A stretch of DNA of 64,000 nucleotides from Paraburkholderia sartisoli (GTDB taxonomy: Bacteria; Pseudomonadota; Gammaproteobacteria; Burkholderiales; Burkholderiaceae). Under the pieces are notes generated by a model. The model did not search any database, was not told the origin of the DNA, and saw only the letters and a list, made by a program, of their open reading frames with translations. The position numbers and the translations under genes were made by a program. Shown in pieces: positions 57,143 through 64,000 of the stretch. The DNA lies in assembly GCF_900107685.1 (NCBI RefSeq), contig NZ_FNRQ01000002.1:248001-312000 (forward strand), read 5' to 3'. The stretch's first letter is position 1; the number at the start of each line of letters is the position of its first letter.

Positions 57143-58546
57143 ATGTAGACGCATCAATCCGGCAATGGCCCCAGCGGTGAACGCGCCCGGCCGATATCAG
57201 GTGTCGACCTGCTTCGGCGCAAACTGCGCGGCGATGTCGTCCTCCCGGGCGATCCTGGATACGACGCGGCACGCAAGGTCTGGAACGGCGCCATTGACCG
57301 GCGGCCAGCGATGATCGTCTTTTGTGCCGATGCAGACGATGTCATCGAGGCCGTGACATTCGCCCGATCCGCGAACCATCTTGTGGCAGTCCGTAGTGGC
57401 GGCCACAACGTAGCAGGTCTGTCGGTTTGCGACGACGCGATCGTGATCGACCTGTCGCGCATGAAGCGCATTGCCGTGGACCCGGTGCGTCGCGTTGCCC
57501 GCGCCGAGGCCGGTCTGAGCCTGGGCGAGTTCGATGCCGCCACGCAGGCCCATGGACTGGCTACGACGATGGGGGTCAACAGCGACACCGGCATCGCCGG
57601 GCTGACGCTGGGCGGCGGCTTCGGCAAGCTCGGGCGAAAACATGGTCTGGCCTGTGACAACCTCCTTGCCGCGGAGATCGTGCTGGCGGACGGCCGCTTG
57701 CTCAGGGCGAGCGCTGACGAAAATGCCGACCTGTTCTGGGGATTGCGGGGCGGTGGCGGCAACTTCGGCATTGTTACCGCATTCGAATACCGGCTTCACC
57801 CGGTGGGACCGATGATTCGGGTGTGCTCGGTGCTTCACCCCTATGAACGCGCACGCGACGCGATGCGGTTCTATTACCGCTTTTCCGCCAACGCACCGGA
57901 TGAACTGAGCGTAGACGCGGCGTTCGTAACGGCGCCGTCCGGCGAACGCATGTTCAGCATCTCGGCTTGCTACTGCGGTGAGGTCGAGGCGGGTGAGCGC
58001 GCCGTCCAGCCACTGCTGGAACATGGCACACCGGTAGAGCGCGAGCTGGCAATGGTTCCTTACCTTCAGCTCCAGTCACGTGGTGACAGCCTCTTCCCGC
58101 GGGGACGCCGGTATTACTGGAAGGCCCAGTTTCTCCGGGACCTCGGCGACGCCGCAATCGACACCCTGCTCGGCGCCTATGCGCATACGCCGACCATTGC
58201 GTCACTCCTCGTGTTGCAGCATGTCGGAGGTGCCATCGCACGTGTTCCTGCGTCCGCCACGCCCTATGCCAACCGCGATGCGAACTATGACTGCTTTCCC
58301 ATTTCGATCTGGGACGATCCCTCTGACGACGACGCCGCGATCCAGTGGGCACGCGAAGTGTGGAATGCGATCAAGCCCTTCTCGACCGGAGGTGTCTACG
58401 TGAACAACCTCGGCGACGAGGGTGAGGACCGTGTCCGGGCAGCCTACGGCGAAAACCACCTTCGCCTGACCGCACTCAAGAACACATATGACCCGACCAA
58501 TCTGTTCCGGCTGAACCAGAATATCCGACCTGATGCCACTGTCTAG
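57143..58546 (+). pseudogene. BBE-like FAD oxidoreductase with TAG at codon 2
   Basis: A berberine-bridge-type flavoprotein. The FAD-binding region has VRSGGHNVAGLSV, whose histidine is the usual covalent flavin site, and GLTLGGGFGKLGRKHGLACD; the C-terminal BBE motif is YDPTNLFRLNQNI. GGAGG at 57131-57135 is ideally placed for an ATG at 57143, but the next codon is TAG (57146-57148). Conserved N-terminal residues (RGDVVLPGDPGYDAARKVWN) follow in the same frame. No ATG, GTG or TTG occurs in frame before 57311, which would lose this conserved part. It may be a recent pseudogene, or use a later or rare start. The remaining frame is intact to 58546. Confidence 0.75.
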
Positions 58547-58589
58547 CGCCGCGCTTGCCCGCACGCATCGCGGCGAAGCGCCACACGCA

Positions 58590-58865
58590 TCATGCGACCG
58601 GACACTTCCCCTTCCTTCGCTGTCTGATTCTGGGGTCAATATCTGATCGAGCCCGGCCCCGACCGGCCCGATCCGACGCTCCGCGCATTCGCTGAACACG
58701 TGCCGTCATCGGAGGCGCGCGAGGGCCGGCCTTCGGCAGCGGTCGCGCCAAAGGCCGGACAATCTCACGCTCATTGTTAACGAGATCGGAGAGGGCTGAA
58801 CCCAGGCCGAACAGAAGTACCAGCGTCAGGAAGATCAACAACACCCAATAATAACTGTCGTCCAT
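58590..58865 (-). CDS. Small single-helix membrane protein
   Basis: A 91-residue protein starting MDDSYYWVLLIFLTLVLLFG, with one hydrophobic helix (about residues 6-25) and a charged region after it (VNNEREIVRPLARPLPK). The ATG is preceded by ggagggcgac, a good ribosome site, which supports it being real. The C-terminal 45 residues are Arg-rich and could reflect a frameshift or read-through beyond the true end. No family recognised. Confidence 0.5.
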   Translation of the reverse strand: MDDSYYWVLLIFLTLVLLFGLGSALSDLVNNEREIVRPLARPLPKAGPRAPPMTARVQRMRGASDRAGRGRARSDIDPRIRQRRKGKCPVA

Positions 58866-59031
58866 GTCGCCCTCCGTTGGCCGAAACACGCCGACTCACG
58901 CTACTTGTGAGGACACCCGTTTGTCGATATCCGGTGACGACCAGTTTGAGCTTCGATGAACTGGCGAGTCTCAGGATGTGATCTGCCCAGGAACTGCATC
59001 ACACGATTCCCGGCGCTGCGCACGGCGTGAG

Positions 59032-59358
59032 TCACTCATTGCCGCCCACCCAACGTCGTCCCCACTCTGCCGCGTACAACACGGCCTGACCTGCGTCGTG
59101 GAAATAGTCCAGCGCGTGGAAAACACGGGCGTGGCTGCCGGGCCGTTCAGCGAGAAGACTGGCCGGGTAAAGACCCGTATCTGTTCTCTCCGCGCTTGCG
59201 GTCAGGCAATAACCGCGAAAGTACTCGACGCGGACTATCTGACTCCTGGAACGAACTGCTGGACAAAACGCTGCCTCCGTCCTCGCAAGCAGGTGAGCAA
59301 GAAAGCGATCCCTATCGTCCTCGAAGACCATGGGCAGGTAGTGTGTGTGCGTTTTCAT
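59032..59358 (-). CDS. Hypothetical protein, paralogue A of an inverted duplication
   Basis: A 108-residue protein of unknown function. Its C-terminal half, with RVFHALDYFHDAGQAVLYAA and EWGRRWV, is clearly related to the protein at 62499-62879 (RHFRALDYFYDARQALRYAT, RWGKIWV). The frame is open further upstream to 59481; ATG at 59358 (MKTHTHYLPMVFED) is chosen without a clear ribosome site. The gene lies on the outer side of repeat R1 and points away from the antiporter gene. Confidence 0.5.
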   Translation of the reverse strand: MKTHTHYLPMVFEDDRDRFLAHLLARTEAAFCPAVRSRSQIVRVEYFRGYCLTASAERTDTGLYPASLLAERPGSHARVFHALDYFHDAGQAVLYAAEWGRRWVGGNE

Positions 59359-59524
59359 GACGTAATTGAACCAGCCATATGTAGCCCGCCACGCGCGCTG
59401 CAAACGCGGCAGAACGCCGTGCCTCAGAACAGCGTATCGGGCTCGTGTCGAGATTGACCCCCAACCGGTGATCACGCACAAGCGCGATCACACAGCGATT
59501 TCCTCACGGATTCGCTGCTGCTTA

Positions 59525-59765
59525 CTGGTCGTGGGGCGCCTGGAAGGCCTGGCCCGGCTTCCGCCTGACTACCGTTGGGTACTCAGGCGGAGCGCCGGGC
59601 AGAAAGAAGTGCGGATTTGTCCGCAGGACAGATGCGGCTCCGGATGCGTTTTGCCATTTCCGTATTCCCGCGCGCAGCCGTCCACTCCACGGCGGCGCCG
59701 GAGAAGGAAACTTGCCTGAAGGAACACGACAAAACGAAAAACACGGCGATGGTCCCCGAAAGAAG
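59525..59765 (+). repeat. Interspersed repeat R1 (inverted partner of R2)
   Basis: This stretch is related to the reverse complement of 62090-62340. Shared blocks include gccgggcaNaaagaagtgc, ccgcaggac, tgcggctccgg and ttcccgcgcg, with about 70-75% similarity by eye. Two frames look alike between the copies at protein level (for example CPQDxCGSGC), so whether it once coded is open. Outside these blocks the 59359-59882 gap shows no gene. Confidence 0.7.
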
Positions 59766-59882
59766 GACGGCTCCGGGAGGAGCCAGGAAAGCTTACAGTT
59801 TCATTAAAACCTGGTTATCCGAATAAGGCAAGCGCACACCCGACTCCCTACGCTCACGTCGGGGCGTTCGCCCGGGATGTCT

Positions 59883-61601
59883 TCAGGCGTGAGAGCGCTT
59901 CGCGCTGTCAGACCGTGGCGCAAAGCGTTCAATGACATGCGCCGTCATGCCTCTCGCCAGCTCTTCCTCCTCAAGGAACACGGTCCCGATACCCTCTTTG
60001 CGTAGCATCTGCGACTCGTCCTCGCTGTACGTGCGCAGGACAACCTCGATGTCGGGATTGAGCGCGCGCGCCGTTCCGGCCATCTGGGGGACATTGCGCG
60101 AGTCGGGCATTGCGATCACCAGCATGGCTGCATCGGCGATGTGCGCCTGAATCAGCACAGTGGAATCTGCCGCGTCCCCGGACACGGCGGCAATGCCCTT
60201 TTTGCGCAGGGTCTCGACCATCTCGCGGTTCTGTTCGGCCACCACATAGGGAATTCCGTGCATATCGAGTGCAGTGGCGATGCGACGACCCACGCTGCCA
60301 TACCCGACCAGCACGACCTGTCCTTCCAGATACTTGCGCTCGGTGCTCATCGGCAGCTCGGCATAGGGGTCGCCCCGTTGCTCCAGACGGCGGGCCAGCC
60401 CGGAACATCGAAGTGTCCAGCGTCTTACTGGCTCGATAATCCCAAACACCAGCGGATTCAGTGCAATTGAGATCAGCGCGCCGGCAAGCACCAGACTCAT
60501 CCCTTCAGGGGGCAGCAACCCGAGTGCAAGCCCAAGGCCCGCCAGGATGAACGAGAACTCGCCGATCTGGGCCAGGCTGGCCGATACCGTCAATGCCGTG
60601 TTGAGCGGGTATCGAAAAGCCAGGACGAGCGCGAATGCGGCAACAGACTTGCCGAGGATGATGATGGCGACGACGCCAAGGACGTGCAGCGGCTGTTCCA
60701 CCAGGATGGCGGGCACGAACAGCATGCCCACCGACACAAAGAACAGAACCGAGAACGCATCGCGCAACGGCAAGGATTCCTGGGCAGCACGGTGGCTGAA
60801 CTCCGACCCGCGCATGACCATGCCGGCGAAGAATGCGCCGAGGGCAAATGACACCCCGAACAGTTCGGACGCGCCGTAGGCAATTCCGATGGCACACGCG
60901 ACGACCGACAGGGTGAACAGTTCTCGCGAGCCGGTGCGCGATACGTGCCACAACAGCCAGGGCAGCATACGGCGACCTGCGATCAGCATCAGGGCAATGA
61001 AGGCCCCCACCTGCAGCAGCGTTTTGCCGATCGTCACCCACAGGGGTTTTGCCGCCGGTTCGGCAACGGAGCCGCCCAGCACATCAGCGAGCGGTGGCAG
61101 CAGGACCAGAACCAGCACGGTGGCCAGATCCTCGACGACGAGCCAGCCCACCGCGATTCGCCCGTTCATGGTGTCGAGTACGCCCCGGGTCTCCATCGCC
61201 TTGAGCAAAACCACGGTACTGGCGCAGGACAGCGACAGCCCGAAGATCAGTCCACTGGCCCAGTTCCATCCCCACCACATGGACACCAGCATCCCCAGCA
61301 CGGTCGCCATGGCCATCTGCACCACTGCGCCGGGTACCGCGATGCGTCTGACCGCCAGAAGATCATTGATCGAGAAATGCAGACCCACGCCAAACATCAG
61401 GAGCATGACGCCGATTTCCGACAACTGGGAGGCGATATGGGCATCAGCCACGAAACCCGGTGTGGCCGGACCGATGATGATGCCGGCAACCAGATAGCCG
61501 ACCAGCGCCGGTATTTTGATTCGCTCGGCAATAAATCCAAGGATCAACGCGACAGAGAAGCCGGAGGCAATCGTCGTGATCACAGAGATGTTATGGTCCA
61601 T
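59883..61601 (-). CDS. YbaL/KefB-type cation:proton antiporter
   Basis: A 572-residue CPA2-family antiporter. The first 390 residues form about twelve helices (MLLMFGVGLHFSINDLLAVR; LSLSCASTVVLLKAMETRGV; VGWLVVEDLATVLVLVLLP). A RCK/TrkA-N domain follows (VVLVGYGSVGRRIATALDM at about residue 420), which binds NAD(H) or a similar ligand. The tail ERFAPRSDSAKRSHA lacks a TrkA-C domain, as in YbaL/RosB. It likely exports K+ or Na+ in exchange for protons under stress. It sits between the two halves of an inverted duplication. Confidence 0.93.
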   Translation of the reverse strand: MDHNISVITTIASGFSVALILGFIAERIKIPALVGYLVAGIIIGPATPGFVADAHIASQLSEIGVMLLMFGVGLHFSINDLLAVRRIAVPGAVVQMAMATVLGMLVSMWWGWNWASGLIFGLSLSCASTVVLLKAMETRGVLDTMNGRIAVGWLVVEDLATVLVLVLLPPLADVLGGSVAEPAAKPLWVTIGKTLLQVGAFIALMLIAGRRMLPWLLWHVSRTGSRELFTLSVVACAIGIAYGASELFGVSFALGAFFAGMVMRGSEFSHRAAQESLPLRDAFSVLFFVSVGMLFVPAILVEQPLHVLGVVAIIILGKSVAAFALVLAFRYPLNTALTVSASLAQIGEFSFILAGLGLALGLLPPEGMSLVLAGALISIALNPLVFGIIEPVRRWTLRCSGLARRLEQRGDPYAELPMSTERKYLEGQVVLVGYGSVGRRIATALDMHGIPYVVAEQNREMVETLRKKGIAAVSGDAADSTVLIQAHIADAAMLVIAMPDSRNVPQMAGTARALNPDIEVVLRTYSEDESQMLRKEGIGTVFLEEEELARGMTAHVIERFAPRSDSAKRSHA

Positions 61602-61619
61602 TCGGCTTTCCTTGGAGGG

Positions 61620-61862
61620 TCATCGGTAGAACGGCGGGAGATCCGGGACCGCTCGCATGAGAACCAGCGCTATTGACGCCAGCAGCCTCAGTCCGGCAGT
61701 GGCCGCAATCACGCTGTGAAACACGGTGTATGTAGAAACAGGGCGGTCATTGCCCAGAGACAGCGGCAGCACCTCGACGAGAACCTGCTGATGCAGCTTG
61801 CGCCGCGCGGATGAAACCCTCTCAACCCGATCTGCGATGACGTCTGGCACGCCAACCGACAT
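61620..61862 (-). CDS. Small hypothetical protein upstream of the antiporter
   Basis: An 80-residue frame on the same strand, ending 18 bases before the antiporter start. Its C-terminal half has one moderately hydrophobic stretch (AATAGLRLLASIALVLM). There is no clear ribosome site and no recognised family. It might be a leader or partner protein for the antiporter, or a chance frame. Confidence 0.35.
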   Translation of the reverse strand: MSVGVPDVIADRVERVSSARRKLHQQVLVEVLPLSLGNDRPVSTYTVFHSVIAATAGLRLLASIALVLMRAVPDLPPFYR

Positions 61863-62089
61863 TCAGTCGTGAAATGCCCGACACCCAAACCTTACAACAA
61901 TGTAAAAAAGTACAGCAAGTTCGTTGCATGCGGGAGCCTTGTCAAGCACCGTTTCAGCCCGTGCTGTATGGGATCCAGCTTGATCAGGGAGGCCGCAATC
62001 CCCCTTTCACGGATTCGTTTAATCTTTCAATAAGCTTGCAATTTTATAACAAACCGGCTTTAATGGGGCTGTCTGCATTCCTGATCGTT
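61863..62089. other. AT-richer intergenic stretch, no gene seen
   Basis: Less GC-rich than its surroundings, especially 62030-62065 (aatctttcaataagcttgca, then attttataac). It is the likely promoter region for the leftward antiporter operon. No coding frame or RNA gene recognised. Confidence 0.5.
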
Positions 62090-62340
62090 CAGGCACCCAA
62101 TCCCTTTGAAACCATAGCCGTGTCCTTCATCCCGAACCCTTTCCTCGCGTCCTTTCCTCTTCCTGGCCAGACCGGAAGGGGCATCTGCTCGCGCGGGAAA
62201 ACGGCGACGGCGAGACGCACCCGGAGCCGCAGTGGTCCTGCGGGCAAGCCGGCACTTCTTTTTGCCCGGCTCTTCGCATAACACCGCACGGGACAGCGAA
62301 GACCGGGCTTCCAACCTCAGCTGGCCGCCCACGACCCTCC
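62090..62340 (-). repeat. Interspersed repeat R2 (inverted partner of R1)
   Basis: Reverse-complement relative of 59525-59765. Together R1 and R2 frame the antiporter gene. The distance from the repeat edge to the start of the neighbouring paralogue is nearly equal on both sides (about 165 and 160 bases), and weaker similarity continues through those spacers, so the repeat and the paralogue belong to one duplicated block. Confidence 0.7.
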
Positions 62341-62498
62341 ACGGTCGCGCCTCAAGGACGCCCGTGACCGGACGTGCTGCACGCACATGCGTGGGTGTAT
62401 GACGCATTCCACTGCATCTCCTTCGCGCTGCGGATGCGCGGCTGTTTGCCGCGTGTCGGAAACGCCACGAGGGGCTATGCGAGTAACAGGGGAAAACC

Positions 62499-62879
62499 AT
62501 GGGAACGCAAACGAATCGTTCAAACGAGCCGCTGCAACCTGGCGCGACGCCTGCTATTCCTGTCACGGGTCGGTCTGCTGATGGACAGGTCATCATTTTG
62601 CGGACGGGACGCACTGACCTGCTGAACTGGTGTGCCGATCACGAAGGCTATCGTCTGGATGCCTGTGCCAGGCCGACGAATAGCGAGCTGTATGCGGCTG
62701 ATCTGGTGATCGGGCGGCCAGGATTTCCATCACGTCATTTTCGCGCGCTGGACTACTTCTACGACGCGAGGCAGGCCCTGCGTTATGCGACCCGATGGGG
62801 AAAGATCTGGGTCGATCATCAGCTGAAAAACGCTGCACGCAGCGCCAGTCGTCTGGACGGTCGCACGCGGCAGTCCTGA
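62499..62879 (+). CDS. Hypothetical protein, paralogue B of an inverted duplication
   Basis: A 126-residue protein of unknown function with aggggaaaacc as a good ribosome site before ATG. The middle and end (HEGYRLDACARPTNSELYAA, RHFRALDYFYDARQALRYAT, RWGKIWVDHQL) match paralogue A at 59032-59358. The N-terminal 35 residues are Thr/Pro/Asn-rich. Soluble, with an aromatic and basic C-terminal helix; no signal or membrane segment. Confidence 0.7.
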   Translation: MGTQTNRSNEPLQPGATPAIPVTGRSADGQVIILRTGRTDLLNWCADHEGYRLDACARPTNSELYAADLVIGRPGFPSRHFRALDYFYDARQALRYATRWGKIWVDHQLKNAARSASRLDGRTRQS

Positions 62880-63035
62880 TGCCGTATCTGATAACAGAGT
62901 AATTTCGTTATGCCGACGATATCAGGATGCCGGCGTGATGGACCGCCTCATCTTTTTCGATGATCCGTGGCTGGACACATGGAATGACAGCCATTACGCG
63001 GACATCTGTAACCCGTATTCCTGTTGGAGACACAC

Positions 63036-63518
63036 ATGTCGTTTGCCAGAATCTCTTCACCCATGACGGTGAAAGCACATATCGAAGTCCCGCCGATCCT
63101 GTCGGAATCCGACATGGATCGCCTCAGGGCATATGCGCTCCTGCCAACGGTGTCGGCTCAGCAACGCGCGTGGGTGGAAGCACTTGAATCATCAGCCGTG
63201 GTCGTCGACTCCGCCGAGATTCCACCGGACGTCGTCACGATGAACACGACTGTCGAATGCACAACGGTCGACGGTGCGGATGCACATCAGTGGACGCTGG
63301 TCTATCCGGATGAAGCGGACTACCTGCGAGGACGTCTGTCCGTGCTGTCGCCCGCGGGGATCGTGCTGCTCGGTGCGCGGCGCGGCCAGACCGTGGTATG
63401 CCGGCCGCCGAGCGGTGTGCCGATCCACTACGTCGTCGGTGAAATCCTGCTGCAGCCGGAGAGCCAGCGCATGACGGGAAGTAGCAAGCCAGATTCGGAT
63501 CCTGCACCTTCAGACTGA
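63036..63518 (+). CDS. Rnk/GreA-GreB-family nucleoside diphosphate kinase regulator
   Basis: A 160-residue protein related to Rnk: an N-terminal helical segment (PPILSESDMDRLRAYALLP) and a C-terminal GreA/GreB-like domain (VECTTVDGADAHQWTLVYPD, GAIVLLGARRGQT-like residues and IHYVVGEILLQPE). Rnk binds RNA polymerase without the cleavage-stimulating acidic tip of Gre factors. The ATG at 63036 has ggaga eight bases upstream, while the TTG at 63024 is ignored. The C-terminal 20 residues are disordered. Confidence 0.82.
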   Translation: MSFARISSPMTVKAHIEVPPILSESDMDRLRAYALLPTVSAQQRAWVEALESSAVVVDSAEIPPDVVTMNTTVECTTVDGADAHQWTLVYPDEADYLRGRLSVLSPAGIVLLGARRGQTVVCRPPSGVPIHYVVGEILLQPESQRMTGSSKPDSDPAPSD

Positions 63519-63592
63519 GGACGTGCCGGTATGTGCGGTGCGACCGCGATATTTTTCCGACGAAGATGATCCAGATAACCGGAGAGACCGAG

Positions 63593-63781
63593 ATGTTGAG
63601 TCCCCATGAATTTGCCACCCTGATGCTGGTCAAGGCCGCGCCGGACCAGATCGATCTCGCCCGCGCAGAACTCAATACCCTGCTGGAACGCGAGCTGGTC
63701 GCCCCCGGGCAGCTCGCTCCCGGTTACCGGCTCACCCGCGATGGCGATGCCGTGCTGCAGGCCGTCGCGCAACGACGCTGA
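63593..63781 (+). CDS. Small DNA/RNA-binding-like hypothetical protein
   Basis: A 62-residue protein, MLSPHEFATLMLVKAAPDQI at the start and YRLTRDGDAVLQAVAQR at the end. The helix pattern resembles a minimal winged helix, but no catalytic or family motif is certain. ggagag stands seven bases before ATG at 63593; the longer frame from 63533 lacks a site. Similar small proteins occur beside stress and phasin genes in Burkholderia, as I recall. Confidence 0.7.
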   Translation: MLSPHEFATLMLVKAAPDQIDLARAELNTLLERELVAPGQLAPGYRLTRDGDAVLQAVAQRR

Positions 63782-63930
63782 ACCGCGCCCCCTTTTCTTG
63801 CCCGCTGGTGATGCGATTACCCCATGCAATTCGCGTCGCCGGTCCGTTCACGCGATCACACCGCATGACACGCCACGCCGATCGATGACGCGGCGTCCAT
63901 GCCGGATTGCACCTCTACAGGAGTGTCATC

Positions 63931-64000
63931 ATGCAATTCCCGGAACAGCTTGCTGCGGCCCGAAAATCCAACGTCGACATGTTCTTTGGCGTGACCCGCA
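63931..64000 (+). CDS. Phasin-family protein, N-terminal part
   Basis: The gene starts at ATG 63931 behind aggag and runs out of the window after 23 codons. The visible residues, MQFPEQLAAARKSNVDMFFG, fit the start of PhaP-type phasins, which coat polyhydroxyalkanoate granules (pattern PEQ-aaA-ka-N-e-lFgl). Only the N-terminus is visible. Confidence 0.7.
   Translation, partial: MQFPEQLAAARKSNVDMFFGVTR

Noticed and set aside
59575..59826. Plus-strand small gene over repeat R1
   Set aside because: Only the part within the repeat is similar to R2, the similarity appears in more than one frame, and there is no family; kept as a repeat.

Overview
The window is a high-GC chromosomal stretch of a beta-proteobacterium, most probably Paraburkholderia or a close Burkholderia sensu lato relative. 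That placement rests on gene content and order: pepA-holC divergent from lptFG, an APS-reductase type cys cluster with a DUF934 gene, a Kdo hydroxylase beside waaA and waaC, DUF2486, urt plus ure genes, and a phasin at the right edge. It is inferred from families and synteny, not from a database search.

Left part (1-20 kb): the tail of a SIMPL-domain protein, lgt, a LysR regulator divergent from ilvD, a small cytochrome c, the pepA-holC-DUF2486 operon, and lptF-lptG for LPS export. A CbiX-like chelatase follows. Next comes a gene-free palindromic element (10485-11294) and the assimilatory sulfate reduction cluster, read right to left: cysI, DUF934, cysH, cysD, cysN and a siroheme-forming methyltransferase. 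A CysB-type regulator is divergent from cysI.

Middle (20-43 kb): a sugar or polyol operon reads leftward (LacI repressor, ribose-type ABC transporter, TIM-barrel isomerase, Gfo/Idh/MocA oxidoreductase) behind a 22-bp perfect palindrome that looks like its operator. After pcm and a rhodanese gene comes a nitrogen block: the urea ABC transporter urtABCDE and the urease genes ureD-ureABC-ureEFG. Two near-perfect sigma-54 promoters are visible, before urtA and before an orphan amino-acid binding protein inside the urease cluster. A second palindromic element (34853-35567) splits urtD from urtE.

Right part (43-64 kb): a GtrB/GtrA/GT39 glycosylation cassette, LPS core genes (waaA, kdoO, waaC), phosphomannomutase, a Wzx-type flippase with two glycosyltransferases and galE. 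Beyond a transposase remnant lies an accessory region: a LysR gene, a FAD oxidoreductase with an in-frame TAG directly after its apparent start codon, a small membrane protein, a YbaL/KefB-type antiporter framed by an inverted duplication, an Rnk/GreA-like protein and the start of a phasin.

The most unusual signal is around the two palindromic elements. DNA to their left is G+T-rich on the + strand and DNA to their right is A+C-rich, over several hundred bases. The composition flips at the element whatever the gene orientation, as if single-stranded 3' tails extending from each element had been repeatedly deaminated.
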